From positions 23,613,395 to 23,677,394 of the forward strand of contig NC_135250.1 in assembly GCF_964204865.1 (NCBI RefSeq): a stretch of DNA of 64,000 nt, read 5' to 3'. This stretch comes from Styela clava. Taxonomy: Eukaryota > Chordata > Ascidiacea > Stolidobranchia > Styelidae. Positions 25,701 through 38,690 of this stretch are shown here, one piece after another (within the stretch, counting starts at the first letter, position 1; every line of letters begins with the position of its first letter). Under the pieces are notes generated by a model. It was not told the DNA's origin and did not search any database. It was given only the letters and a program-made list of their open reading frames with translations. The position numbers were made by a program, and so were the translations under genes.

Positions 25701-28700
25701 AATTCACGTACTGTTCAAATTAAAATATACTTGGTGCATTTTAAACAGTTTGATCATTTTTAACTTACACGTCCAGCTAATTGATTTGATAGAGAAGTTG
25801 TGAAAACGTTCATTCCATGATCAAGCAGAGGATCCATGTTGTAATATGTTTCGACAATGCTATAATTTTTATCTAGAAAATATAAAAGATGGTATTGGAC
25901 ATTAATAAAAATGATAAATGTGTAGTTTGCATATTACTTCGCAACCTTTGTCAAAACTTTATTTGCTTTTGTGGACAGAATGGATTGCTTGAGTATGACC
26001 CACAAATTTGCAGATATCATCAAACAATAGTATAAATGATTAAACAGACTACTTCAAATTGGTATATTCTGAAGTATTAGAATGTCAGGAGCAACCTAAA
26101 AAACGTATATTTTGTGTACTCTTGTTATGCAAATTTTCACACTCAATTTTCAGAACGTCTTACCTCCAATTTTGAAATAATCAGGCATCATATTATGCCA
26201 ATGATATACAGTATTAAACTCAACATGAATTCGATTGCTTGACCATGGCATGGGTGTCTCGTGCAATAGATTGGGTTCATAGGTCAACTGCAAATGCATT
26301 CCTCCAAAGTGTTGTACGTAAGATTCCACAGTTACTTTTAAAATTTCACCAATTATGATCAGTCGAGTTGTTTGAAACAAGCGTTCGTCGTCCCAATCTG
26401 GATGTTGTTCGGCTAGTATACCACATACTCTGTTGTGTTCACGCAACCATAAGGTGGTGTAATACAACAGACTAGGTATCTTTGCAAAAAACGGATGAGC
26501 CATGGCAAATTTGTGTTTTTCGTCAACTTCAGGTGGATATTTAATTTTAATTCCAGGGCATTGTTTCAGCGGCGGTGGATATTTCTGAATTTTGGATAGA
26601 GTATGTTATACAAACTCAGTCATTACATAAATATTGTCGGGCGGTCATACAAAAACCAAAATTTATAAGGCGATTTGACATTAATATGACATAAAAATCA
26701 TGTTAATATTGTATAAAACATAAAGATATTTTTTTGGTGAAATTTTTTGGAAACGATTTTTGGGGAGGAATATCAGAAAAACAAAAGTAAGTGTAACAGT
26801 TGGCTGTTAATAACTAAAATGTGTCAATACCAATTAAATACAGTTTTAGAACGTAGATGAAATCGATTCGTAATTCATGGCTCTCTACAGCACACACATA
26901 TTCATATATTATTAAGTACTAATCAAACCTCTCCATTAATCATTTGCATTTTCATTTTTCCTCCTTTCATTGTTCTCAATGAAAACTGTTTTTCTAATGT
27001 TTCTCCATAAATGTGAGCACCATCAATCTGAAATTTGAATTAAGATACGATCACACTAAGCAAGAAAGCCAAACGAGCAGGTATGGCGAAACGGGTGCGA
27101 TGTGTAGTATAAAAGCTTTACGGGATGAATTCGACCGAGACGATCGTACTCAATTTTATGACATTCATATGTGAAAACATGGATCGCATGAATATTCATA
27201 ACTGAAAAATTCTTCACACTATCATTGTATTTTCATGTCATAAACGTCGTAAATTACATTTTCTCTAGAACTAGATGCTGCGTATCGGTATACTGACACT
27301 CTCTAAATTTACTTCCCACAAACTTTTTCCCAGCCCGAATGTGATTTTTTTTTCAAAAACTTGTGATTTGACGGGCCGCCGATAAACTATGACGGGTTAG
27401 TTTGTAAACCGGGAATTAGAGTTAAGCGATCATTAAACCAGAGCAGGGGTTAGCAACCTGCGGCCCGCGAGCCAAATGCGTCCCACAAGAAAAATTATGC
27501 GGCCCACGCAGAAGTGCCAATTTGGAATGGTGTTTGGCCCGCAAAACAAATTTTTAATTTAGTTTAATTTTGTACATGCCAGTAACTCAAATCCCTTTGC
27601 GTTGCAAATACTATACACATGGGTCCATTTTATTATCAATGCTTATGGCGTAGCAGTTAGCAGCTAGCTTGTGCGAAGCCAGCAGCACATGTTATATTGT
27701 TAATAAAGGTGCGGCCAGCGGTTTCCCCTGGTTATTTGTATCAGGTTCTCCTAAATTGAAAGGTTTTACACTTCATAATAGAGCATCGTTGCCGGGTCAA
27801 ATGCAGTAACAATGGAAACCATTTGGGTTAAAATATACAGTATTTTTGAATTTAGTTTTCACTGTGGGTACGAGACAAAGTTGTCTGTTTTCTTTCACTT
27901 TTTATCAAAATTCAATTATCTCAGATTCATCAGAATAATGTTGACGGCAAATAATATCTCACCGAGTGCTCACTCCATGAGAGAGTGTGATCCGAATGAA
28001 GACTCTTGAATCCCTGATGAGTGAAATGCTGTCCGTAAAGTGGAGTTAGCACAGTTGTACCACGTGGACAAGGTTTAAATTCAGTTCTTGTGAATATTTT
28101 TTCGACAACCTTTTTTGTATCTGGAAGTACTTTCGGCCCTGTCAAAGTGTTGTAAATGGTTGTAGAAAGAACTACATTAAGAACAGTTAAGAGCTATCTG
28201 AATACATTAGGCTATAACTAGCCTATTCCAAATGAGTACTATTTTCAGTCTGTGTACCAGACAAAATAAGTTTATGCTGAAACTTTTCAAAGAACTTCAA
28301 TCATGTGTAACCCATTACTCTATATCTATTTTTCCGATCGTATTTAGTGGTCGCTCATAATTCTAAGTAAGTGCGCATCATCTTGCTTTGAGCAAAATTT
28401 AATTAAAAAAAATGTATGCTGAATAAGGTCGGCATGTCGGAATGTGCCCACTTTATTCATGCATTTGAACATTTGGACATGTCAGGAAAAGACGGGTCTT
28501 CATTATCCTAGGTTTACAAAATATTTTAACAGAAAAATATGAAATGAGTCGGAAATCATTTAGGTCAGGGGTGGCCAACCTTTCACATACCATGCGCCAC
28601 GTTTTAAACATAATGTTTCAGATGCGCCGTAAATCTCTTGTATTCCCACGCTTAATGTCCGCTTCTTGTTGAAATTATATAAATTTATAATACACACACA

Positions 28701-31700
28701 TATATACACACGTATATGTAGTTTTTACAATTTATAACTTCACATGAATAGAAATTAAGCAAGGAAGTATAATAAATAAAACTGATCAATTTTATTTAAG
28801 TACCGCCTTTATGAGACTTTTGCTGCTGTTTTACTTTCGCCAGTTTTTTTACTCTTGGAGTTAAGGTTGTTACTGGGAGGAGCAGTGCATTCTTCAAATT
28901 TAAATCTGTAAGACCTCGCTTTGCTTTTAATTAGTTTCATGGCAGAAAATGGTTGTTCACATCTATATGTCGTTCCGAAACGACATATAAAACCCTGGGC
29001 AAATTCTAATCGATTCTAATCGGCGCGGCGGTGTGGCTCAACGGGCTAAGCGTTAGGAATACGCTCGCCACCGCACCTCTAATTACTCTGCGTGGGTTCG
29101 CAGGTTCGAATCCCATGTAGGGATGGTTATGTGCGAGAGGATTGCTGGACTCCTCGCCGTCGTTGGGTGGTTCACGTAACCGCTGGTCGGTTACGGCTTC
29201 CTCCACCACCAAGTCCATGCTTCCGAAAACAAACAATACAGTAAAAACTAATCCCATACCCGACTTGGAATGGTAACCGGACGAGAGGCCGTGGTTCGCC
29301 ATATGGATAAGCCGTCTTATCGGCTTTCCTCTCCCCCGGGATAAATATGTAAATCCTATCCTATCCTATCCTTTGCTAATCAGCTGTTTGGCCTAGCGTC
29401 GCGTGATTTTACTCCAGGCTTCTTCGAGATTAGTACTTGCGTCACAGCAAGCGATTTTACGCTTCGCTTTTGTTGACAACGGTCATTTGAACTTTGGATG
29501 AAAAAGGTGGTATTTAGGGGTCATTTTCAGCATGTTGTGGGTTGATTTATAATAAATTTTTCAGGCTTGGGCAATTCAACTGGTTGTTCAATGGTTATTG
29601 GGAGATATTTGGGAAGTCTGGGCAATGAAAAATTCATGTTTCAAGCTGATAAATGAGGATTTTCTATTTTTCCAGAAGTTCTGAACTTTTTACTTCAGTA
29701 GGGAAAAAATAGTAACTTTTACTAATTTTTGCTAAAAGTCTAGAATGAATGTCATAAAGTCCGTCCAAAAGCTAACGTCGATAATCGCCTGTTGTTTCTA
29801 ATTCCAACAAGCCGTAAGTGGGCGACGTGGAGTAAGGAGAATAGATTTTAGGTACAATCAAAAGTCACCATGTAAATCGCAAAAAAACGGCTTTGCGTGG
29901 AGAAGCCAAGTGCAATTAACAATTTTGGCATGAAAAGGGTTAAAGATGCAATGCGCCACCTCTAATCATGCAATGCGCCACGTTTGGCGCATGCCCCATA
30001 GGTTGGCCACCCCTGATTTAGGTTCTAAACGCTACACTTGTGGTAAGCATCCTACCTGCAATTCCAAGCGGAGTCGGGCAGTTTTTTGGCACAGGAGGTA
30101 GAGTTAGTGCATAATAAGTTTTATTAGCGTATCCATCCCATGTTGTATAGTCGACAAAAGTATTGTGTGCTTCAGGCCATGGTGGTCTCAATGCTTTTAC
30201 TAGAGAAATATAAATATATATGAATAGATGCAGTAGTAATATTTGAAGAAATTATGAATACGACTTCAAGTAAATAAATATGCTTCGATGAAACATACAC
30301 GTTGAGGGATAAAACTTACATAATGTTTTACCAGAATAATACGACACTTGTCTAGATTTTGAAGTAGGAACAAAACAATAGTGAAAACACATTGTGTTGA
30401 GTAATGTTATTTTGAAAAATAGATTGTTCCCAGGTTTTCGTTTTGCCATGACAAATAATAGTTGAATTGAATGGTGTATCATTATGCAGTCCAGGTAAAT
30501 TCTTTGGTACAACTCTGTAACTGAGTATAAGGCATTTGAGGTTTTGTCGAGGACCAAGGTAACCATTGTCTGATTCAATTCAAAACTCTCGTAAGCGTTA
30601 GTAAAAGAGTTTTCCAACAAAGTATGTAAATATCGCAGACAATGATAGTTCTCAATTCCCCGATGTGACTCATCGAGCAGTAGTATGTTCCGCCTCAGTT
30701 GCAATTCTAACTCCTGCCGCACTTGGCTATCAATATTTAGTTTTAGCTGTATTTACGCCATTTCAGGGTATGATACTTGGAATAATTGCAACTCAGCGAA
30801 CAAACAATACAACAATACAAAAGCGAAGCGTGATGTTGTTTTTTCTATACACATTCTCTCCGTGGCGAAGTGTTATATGAATTCCAAATAGACCATAAAC
30901 AACCAATATAAGATACATTTTGAAAAACAGGATGACTCATATGAAATATATGAATATACTGATTTATTTTCTTCCATCGAAAGTCGAACTAAGCATTTTG
31001 CGAACAATCGGCGTGAATAAAGAACAGAATAGTGATGAAAATAATTCCCAATTGTAAGAATACATATTGCAATATATGCAACTTAATAATCAATTAATGC
31101 TGTCTCAGCTTTGTGTCTCACAAATTAAAGTAAAAGGGAAATACCCAAGAACTATTTAACCGAAATAGGCTTTCCGATTTGAGAAGTTCACAACGGCACT
31201 GCAGATATTTTCTAGGGTAGTTCCAAAGACAGAATAACATGTAAAACTGGGTTATTTTTTAGATTTTTCGTTGATATATTCCGGTTCTATTCCTAAAAAG
31301 AGTAACGTTATCACATTCGTGATCCAGAGTATGAATAGGCCTAAGCACCGTAATATTTCAATGGATTGCGGATCTTCATTTCATTCACCTACAGATCAAA
31401 ATATCAATGCGAGCGCTGGTTGATTTATTTAAATAAGGGTATAGTAACTTCACTTACGGGATTGTTAGTAAATAGATCTTATGGTAGATTAATGATTTGC
31501 AGACATATCTATCTGGAATTGCACATTTTTGAACATTATGTCTTTCATTCTGATCGGAGAATCAATCCCACTTGCAAAAAATACTCAACAGGAATAGCGA
31601 AGAATATATTACTTTGTAAAATCTTTGCCATAAGTGAAGAATGCAGGAATCCAACACTGTTTATAAATTTCCAAAAATATTTGTAGTATGTCGTCAGTTT

Positions 31701-34700
31701 ATTGACTGTGTAGGGAGATGGCTGTATCAAGTCAGCTATCCATGAACTCCAATATTCTAAAAAGCAAAAAATCAAATCAATTTTTATAATCTTCAAGTTA
31801 ATTCAAATTAATTGTTAACTTAAGAATTTGAAACATGCGACTGTGAGTGTAAAAACCGTGGGTCGCTTCAAGTTTGCGTTACAAGCTTGGCGAAATTGTG
31901 GTGTGCTGTTTGGCAAACATGGCGAATATGACTAAAATGTCGCGCTTCAGTGATGCGCGACAGCCGAACCTGACTGCGAGTGAGTTGTTATTTTGAACAG
32001 TCGATTAATAAAAATGATTCACGTTTCTTGAAATTCTGAGACTTGATCAATATTATTCTTTTCATGATGAAGTATTTCAGTCAAAGATCATTGTACGGGA
32101 TACAAAACATAGCAAACTGTTTTTACCATAAATCGTACGCCTGAAACCACAAATACTCAACACAATAAGTACTTAGTATTAGTTCGGTAGATAAGGGGAC
32201 CTTTTTGGCCCAAGTTTGATTTCAGACATAAAGTTTTTTTTATTTGTGATTATTCATCTTAGGGTCATTGCCCATCATTTCTACATGGGTGTGGAGTTTA
32301 CAGCCTTGAGCAATTTTTTTTACGGCTCTATAATTGTATTAGGGGTTTTCGTCAAACCTGTGCATTATAATGACGCACAACCTGAACCATAACCTGTTAC
32401 GATACTATGTTCAGGTTGTGCGCAATCTTGGTGCACAAACTACGAAAGCACCAAATTTACTAGGAAATAAAATCAATGACTTTTAGGTATTTGTTGAGCC
32501 AGTTTTGGGTCGCGACCCCTATACAATATATGGAAATACTGTCGAAACATACGCGTAAAATAAAGAGTACTATTTTAAAATACCCGTTTTCGTTGCAATT
32601 AACAATACAAGCCTGCTAATGCAGTCGCCAGTGGTTCAAGTGGATATACACCCGGTAGAGAACAGTCAATTATTTGTTAGCGAGAATTGTTATGCAGCGG
32701 GATGATCACGACGACGCAGTGGAAGATAATGATATCACGAGAACAAGAATGAGAAAATTGCTACATTTTATAGTACATCCTTGGGAAAGAATGTAGTTCA
32801 TTCCTATGTTCCATGCCAATGCTTTTCAATCTACCAAAGACTCTCAACACTTTTGCTTTCTCTTGTATAAAAATGCATTGTTATTATATATTGGCATTTC
32901 CATCTGTTTGTTCGTGCTCTAAGATAACCGATCAGCGGCCTCCAAGGAGGACGGGGTCCACTTTTAAGAAACCATGTCATAAACCAAAAGAGGCAAACAG
33001 ATTTTAATATATTCTCAACAATGAATGAAATACGGGTGGTAAAATGCCAAGTTATTCCAACAACATGATCATGTTTTGCAATTTACAACCGATATTTTGT
33101 ATGTAGCTTTGTTTGACAGAGCCCCAAGAGCTCTAACTACAAATATCAAAAATGTGAGGCCAAAAAATTCACACTACAACATTGTCAAATGTGCTGTATT
33201 TACGATAGATAACAGGTTTACCAAAAAGAATTACATGAAAAATGTTAAAATAAAGATTAATTCAGCAATATCTACTTGGTGATATGCATCTGTTGATAAT
33301 TTTATGTGTTAGTTTCGGAAGTTTAATAACAGAATTAATTGTGGTTGTTGGGGATGTTTTAAAAAAAAGGTTGCATGGAAAAAAGTTTTCACAAAATGTC
33401 AAGGTTTGATAGTAGTAGAGAAGTAGAAAAAATACTCCCATGTTTTTTTTTCATTTGATAACCACGTCACAGAACTTCTCCGATAAGTATACGCAGCAAT
33501 TGCGAGAGGCAGAAATGCCGAGATGGGATTTTATCGCATTGCAAACCAATATTAGCAATTCTTATATATATTCGCGCAATCCCGTCCGAACAGCGTGGAA
33601 AAGATTATACCCATCTACACACTTTAAGAACTATGTCAGATGAGCGTCATATTATCGAATATCAGTAAAGGAATAGTGCAATGGGAAAAGACATATAAGG
33701 CGGAACTTTCAGTAGTATGCAGTAGAATATATATTTAAAAACATTTCGTCACTCCAACTGCAGTCTGAAACTTTTTAGATACCAATTGGCACTCATGTAA
33801 GACTGTAAGAGGCACGCGATGGAGTAGATACTAAGAGTATCCATCCCCCAGCTGTCATTTGAGTGGGTACTGCTGTTTTTATTGCAGATGTTACTGATCT
33901 TTTTGTATTGAAGATTAACTAGCATCACCGATTTAAGGATGTTGGAAACCAACACGCAGAACAGCATACAACTTCTATGGAATGAAATCATACACAAAAG
34001 CTCGTCAAAAACATATAGCTCAATAATCAAGTGGAATTTGATGCATGTGCGCAAAAATGTTACTACGTACAAGCGAAGCACGCAGGAATAGGTGTGTGAT
34101 GTACTAGTATTCAAAACGTTTGACTCAACTATGTTGGCATAACAGGTGAACATCTCGGTTTCGCATACGCATACCTTCTATCTCCACAAGGATATATTAA
34201 TTTTACCACAAAGTCAATGCAGCACTGAAAGGTTGAGGTTCTTCCAAAAGAAAACAGGTTACACATCTTTAGATACCAGTGGATGGTTTTACATGGCCTT
34301 GTTCGGAGTGAAAGACGAGGTCAAATATTCCAATCGAATTCAACTAATGAAATGTTTCCCAAGTCCCTAAGCTTAAACGAGAAAAACGAAACGCGCGTGG
34401 CAACGCAAAAATAGTTTGAAGAGCGCAATAGAAGGTGGCTAGATGCTGTCGATGGATCTTGGCTTCTATTAGTGAAATAAACTACCATTTATTCTACTAA
34501 AATTAAATTTCTGGCATTGTAAGGAGATTCAATGTTACTATGTATGCAAAACTAAACCACGTAGTTATGAAATAATTGTTTTTAACAAAAAGGCGCTCCT
34601 GAAGTATTCGTACCAAGATGGCGCACAACCTGGAGATTGTATGTTTATCAGGTCAGGGTTCAGGATGTGCGTCATCTTGGACCGGATGCTTTGAATCCAC

Positions 34701-36464
34701 TTAAAAAAATTTGCTCAACATTATATATACTCCACATCTACCTGGGTATCATTATATATATCATATACATTATATCTAAACAATAAAAAAAAACTTTATC
34801 GATTCTGCCGGACTATATTGAGAATCGAAGAGTTGAGCAGAGGTGACCGTGGCCATTTTGTCAACGAGGCACAAATGACAGCGATACTACTTTACTTACG
34901 TTTTTCACAGTTGTCCCCATAGCGTCCCGTATTGTAACAGTCACAAGTATATCTGTCGGAAAAGCCTATTCTGGTGCATATCCCAAAATTTTGACAAGGA
35001 AAGGAACAACATGGATCATCTAAAAATAATGACGTCATACATCAATATTATTTCATGCATGTAGCATTCATTATGGTCATTCATTTTCTGACATCTATGA
35101 TATACATTCTAAATGTTTTATCAACTTTAAGTTGCTGCCAATGGTATTAGACTTTAAAATAAATAAATAATGATGACTTATAACCCAAATACATACTGTT
35201 CAGCACCTCCCATTATTTGTCTTTTGAATACTTAATATTTTGTTTACTTTTCACTGTGAAAGTTATTGCGAATATTCAGGGTAGAAATGATTATTCTAAG
35301 TAAGGTACTCGAATGAACTAAACTTACATCCTTTCTTTTCCTGTCCTTTAGCGTTCACGAAATAAAGCGCAGAGAACAAGATACATCCTGAAATGTAACA
35401 TTGTATTTTATTTGTGTTTTATATCAATAATAAACTTTAGCATTAAAACATTTTTACCACAATCGCCAGAATAATGAGATAATATTAATGTTGCTTCTGA
35501 GGAAATCATGATTGAGAGGAATTTTTGGTACATGACGTAAACGGCGAAAGCGCAAACGCAAACGGGGCTAATTTTTAGCAAAAAGAAACGAGTTTTAGGG
35601 ATAAAATATGAAATAGTCACTTGATTATACTTATTACTCTTAATGAATTGAAATTTGTTTAATTAACCTGGTAGTTGGCTTCGTAGCTAAAGCGTTGGAA
35701 TTAGCTATGTTGGTATCGCAGGAAAAATCATGCTTTCGAATGCCATGCCCACCAACTCACACAGGGTGTAATAAATTCGGCAAGCAACGCCGAACAGGAA
35801 GATATATACATAGAGTAGCTTCTTGTACACTGATTGTACTGAGGCCCGGTCGGAGTGAAATGCATATAAAGGTTGTAAAATCATTAGATGAAACATTGGA
35901 CTCACTCGCATTGGCTAAATGTTTTCATCAGGACTGCGTCCTTGTTACTTTTACTAAAGTCACAGCTAGCCACATGAAGGGTTAACAGTCTCGGTTCAAC
36001 GGAATTCTCAAGGGTACACCAAACTGTGTGTACCTTGTACGCACGAACGGTTCAAGGGTGGGTCATGCAGTCGAGACGAAAGTGATCAACAACATTATTG
36101 CATGCTGACGACTACATTGAATATCCCGTAATTAAAAACATCTTCTATCCCTACAGTTCAATTATCTTTGGTAGCAATATATTTACAACCTTCAAGATAC
36201 TATATCGAATGGATTATTGGAAACATGTAATACCCACCCTTTAGAATGCTTATATGTTCAGAATGCCTGTAATATGTGACATGTTCAAAAATTTAAAGCT
36301 GCGATGGCAATATAAAAATTAGGTTGAAAATTTAATTAGTTGTGAACTGCAATTCCCACTATTATTCAACATTATATATTTTTTATTCGATCGAATTGTC
36401 GGTATAATCTATATGAGAAATACTACTTACCTAACACAAGGAGATGATAGTTCAACACCTTCAT
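22731..36464 (-). CDS. PTGS: Cyclooxygenase / prostaglandin G/H synthase, copy 2 (13 exons, 613 aa)
   Basis: Same enzyme family and layout as copy 1, about 3.7 kb upstream of it in array order. Exons: 36464-36431, 35387-35328, 35019-34900, 31756-31613, 30199-30056, 28138-27963, 27027-26929, 26584-26164, 25872-25769, 25298-25151, 24713-24560, 24144-24000, 22823-22731. All phases agree. The 421-base exon at 26584-26164 equals exons 8 and 9 of copy 1 joined (235+186), so one intron has been lost exactly. Signal peptide split by intron 1; EGF-like domain with CCSFPCQ; distal His208; Tyr386 and His389 in EFNTVYHWH; Ser532 retained in SSYSMR. Lys121 and Met355 occupy the Arg120 and Tyr355 positions. 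C-terminus KTEL. Introns are long and full of transposons, including a 1.45-kb hAT element. No clear TATA box is seen. Confidence 0.96.
22912..23205 (+). repeat. 300-bp interspersed repeat, copy A (inverted partner of 38387-38690)
   Basis: Starts TTATTACTTATCGATTTTAATCGG and ends GGTCTCTGACCGATATTCTCG, with a short GTCTGTTT microsatellite near the left end and the palindromic GGGGATCCCC near the right. The same sequence in reverse complement is at 38387-38690. It sits in the last intron of COX copy 2. Class unknown; no coding capacity. Confidence 0.8.
23291..23496. mobile_element. hAT-type MITE, family M long form, last intron of COX copy 2
   Basis: Ends GGTACTACCGTAGTGTAAGTACC and TTGGTACACACACTTCTAGCGCC match the terminal repeats of family M. 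The roughly 160-base interior is shared with the copy at 40279-40492. Flanking octamers CACCGGAG and CATCGGAA match at 6 of 8 bases. Confidence 0.8.
25466..25493. repeat. Poly-A / (AT)n microsatellite
   Basis: A run of A residues followed by about ten AT repeats, in an intron of COX copy 2. Confidence 0.8.
27444..27730. mobile_element. hAT-like fragment in intron 6 of COX copy 2
   Basis: Left end CAGGGGTTAGCAACCTGCGG is a typical hAT terminus. A matching right end, GCGGCCAGCGGTTTCCCCTG, lies 287 bases away. The flanking octamers do not match, so this may be an old or composite insertion. Confidence 0.6.
28566..30015. mobile_element. 1.45-kb hAT element with perfect target duplication, carrying a nested SINE
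   Basis: Terminal inverted repeats CAGGGGTGGCCAACCT and AGGTTGGCCACCCCTG are flanked on both sides by the identical octamer ATTTAGGT (28558-28565 and 30016-30023). Subterminal ATGCGCCACGTTT motifs recur at both ends. There is no long open frame, so it is non-autonomous. It lies in intron 5 of COX copy 2; its right end is about 40 bases from the donor of exon 5. A full tRNA-derived SINE is inserted inside it. Confidence 0.93.
29022..29372 (+). mobile_element. tRNA-derived SINE, copy 2 (nested in the hAT element)
   Basis: Near-identical to the copy at 6250-6618: A-box-like TGGCTCAACGGGC from 29034, B-box GGTTCGAATCC at 29103-29113, and an (ATCCT)n tail at the right end. Its presence within a complete hAT element shows that it is younger than that element or travelled with it. 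Open frames that cross it are not genes. Confidence 0.88.
32343..32452. mobile_element. Palindromic MITE, family M, diverged copy
   Basis: The core GACGCACAACCTGAAC...GTTCAGGTTGTGCGCAATCTTGG and right end CTACGAAAGCACC match the short form of family M. The left terminus is degraded. It lies in intron 3 of COX copy 2. Confidence 0.7.
34592..34698. mobile_element. Palindromic MITE, family M, copy in intron 3 of COX copy 2
   Basis: GGCGCTCCTGAAGTATTCGTACC, then AAGATGGCGCACAACCTG and its inverted counterpart CAGGATGTGCGTCATCTTGG. The right end is diverged. Confidence 0.75.
35670..36080 (+). mobile_element. Possible tRNA-derived SINE of a third type, intron 1 of COX copy 2
   Basis: GTAGTTGGCTTCGTAGCTAAAGCG resembles a tRNA 5' half with an A-box, and CTTTCGAATGCC about 50 bases on resembles a B-box. 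The right limit is not clear and no second full copy is present in the window, so this is tentative. Confidence 0.35.
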
Positions 36465-37634
36465 AATATTTTTAAACTAAGATGCTCTGTAACGCAAGTA
36501 TACAACACCAATGAAAAAACAAAACCAGACCAAGCGTTTATGTACGCGTCGGCTAACTCTTCAATCGCCAGAAAAACGTCACGTGCAAACCGTAAACATG
36601 CTTTCTCTATACTTCAAAAACTTTTTCTTTTACTGATCTATCTGTTACATACTTCATCGGCAAAATAGGAGTGAAATAATAAGGAACGTATTAACCCGTT
36701 TCTGATAAAGAACGCGATAAAAATGCAACATGTAGGGTGCTCGTGCTATATCAAATCCATCATTTTTTGCGAAAATATTTTCAGATGCGGATTCAAGATA
36801 TTTGAATGCATTGCTATTCTCATTACACAATTAGTTTTATTTTTCAGAATTTTTTCGATATTCTGCATGTTTTTGAGATATACGTATAGAAAGAAAATTA
36901 GGTTGTAGAAATAGCCGGCTGATCTGATCTTTACGTATATGGAAATGGAGGAAAATAGTTTGATCTAACTGTTACCAGTGCGGATAAATTGGCAGAAATC
37001 ATAATGATTTTCATTCACTATATTATGAAAGGATATCTTTACTGACCAGTCACGTACACTGAAAAGTAGGTAGGCTTGAACTCATTTTATACTAATACCA
37101 ACGAAATCAATTACAACTGTTTGCTGTCAGCGACTGGGTTACTGGAACAATGCAATTCCTTTCGTGTCTTAGAAAACTATACAATACGCCCAGAGCGTAA
37201 AACTAAAATACGCATTCAGGGTTTATTACTTGACGCGCTCCTGAATCACGTTCGCTCATGGAGATAACATCTATTGCCGTGTTTCCCAACTCGAATCCGC
37301 GGTCTCAAATGAGTCCGCGAAGCGTTTGAATGAGTCCGCAACGAGCCAGAAATTCACTGCTAATAACAAACGTTTTTGCAGAAGTTAAATATCAGCCAAG
37401 TTACGATTTACTATAAAACATCAAAAGCAAGTTTATTCACATCACATTATTCAAGTCAATTATTACCAGTTACTGAGTATGGCTGGGCATATATTCGAAT
37501 ATTCAACTATTAGAATAGCAATTCACTATTCGACAATTTGGTAACAGGTGACACGACAGGTCAAAACGATTGAATTTCACAACTGACATGCGAATTTCCG
37601 ACGAAAACCCGAGCACACGCGTGGTGTTTCTCGC

Positions 37635-37821
37635 GGTGACCGTACATTTGAACCCATGCGTATATCCACGGGTTCAATCTATATGCAGGTGCTAAAACCC
37701 ATGGGTTAGGGTTAGTATGGGTTTAAGTATCCGTAAAACAAAAAAAATTCCATAGGTGCAATAGCTTACAGGTGAAATTGTCATGGGTTCAAATGTATGT
37801 GGGTTCAAATGTAATGGAACC
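37635..37821 (+). mobile_element. Foldback MITE, family F, copy A
   Basis: Runs from GGTGACCGTACATTTGAACCCA to TGGGTTCAAATGTAATGGAACC; these ends are inverted repeats of each other. The interior carries further GGGTTCAA/TTGAACCC words and a telomere-like GGGTTAGGGTTAG. The reverse-complement copy is at 43045-43234. Confidence 0.8.
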
Positions 37822-38007
37822 GTTTCTCGCGAGTCGCGAGTTCGTTTTTTTTAGTAGGTGTCAATGGTGGAAACCCAAATTTTCTAAATTAAAAAGCGGC
37901 AATACAAAAAACTGAAAATAAAAAGGAGGAAACCATAACTTTTGTTTTATGATTGTACGCGACCGATTAAAAACGCTTTTTGAGACACTGCAAATCGCAA
38001 AATTTCG

Positions 38008-38080
38008 GGTGATACTGTAGTATAGGTACCAGGCATTTTCCCTTAGGCCTCCACATTGGTACGTACAGTACTGGAGCGCC
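38008..38080. mobile_element. Family M MITE remnant
   Basis: GGTGATACTGTAGTATAGGTACC and CCACATTGGTACGTACAGTACTGGAGCGCC are the two ends of a family M element with most of the interior deleted. Confidence 0.65.
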
Positions 38081-38386
38081 GTAAGTGTTGTACGAACAGC
38101 TCAGATTTGTCGAATTAACAAAAATACGAATCAAAACAAAATATAATCGGGCACATTATCACGCATTTTTGTGTCCACGGATTGTCATGATATTTTCTGA
38201 TTAATATTGCTTTTATTTCGTCAACACAACCGCAGATTAAAATGATTACCATCAAATTAATAATAAAGCATGGCGGTGAATATGTATTTTTGATTTACAA
38301 ATATATATACTTTAAATATATTTTTAATAAGTACTAAATCAAGTTGCACTTTCTGGAAACTTTGTATCAAAACTAAATACGAGAAT

Positions 38387-38690
38387 ACCGGTCAGAGACC
38401 GAAGACTTATCGATCGAAAGTTAGGGGATCCCCAAAACAGCGCTCTCACTCCATAGTGACACCTTGTGTCCTATCACTAATCAATTAATAACTCGCTAAT
38501 TATACGACATAATTCATCCAAAATCAATAGGTTTCTGGTCCAACATATGATGAATGCACATGCAAAATCTGGAGCAGATTCAATCTTGCTTTCGTGAGAT
38601 ATTGCGTTCATCTAACAGACAGACAAACACACAGGCAAACACACAGACAGACGAATACCTATCAACATACTTACCGATTAAAATCGATAA
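38387..38690 (-). repeat. 300-bp interspersed repeat, copy B (inverted partner of 22912-23205)
   Basis: Reverse complement of the copy in the last intron of COX copy 2, with the same end words and GGGGATCCCC palindrome. The microsatellite part differs in length (CAGACAGACAAACACACAGG type here). Confidence 0.8.

Noticed and set aside
29006-29302. 98-aa open frame on the minus strand
   Set aside because: Lies entirely within the SINE copy nested in a hAT element; the equivalent frame is broken in the other SINE copy.
37690-37720. Telomere-like GGGTTAGGGTTAG words
   Set aside because: Only two units, inside a foldback MITE whose inverted copy at 43045 shows the same words. This is not an interstitial telomere array.
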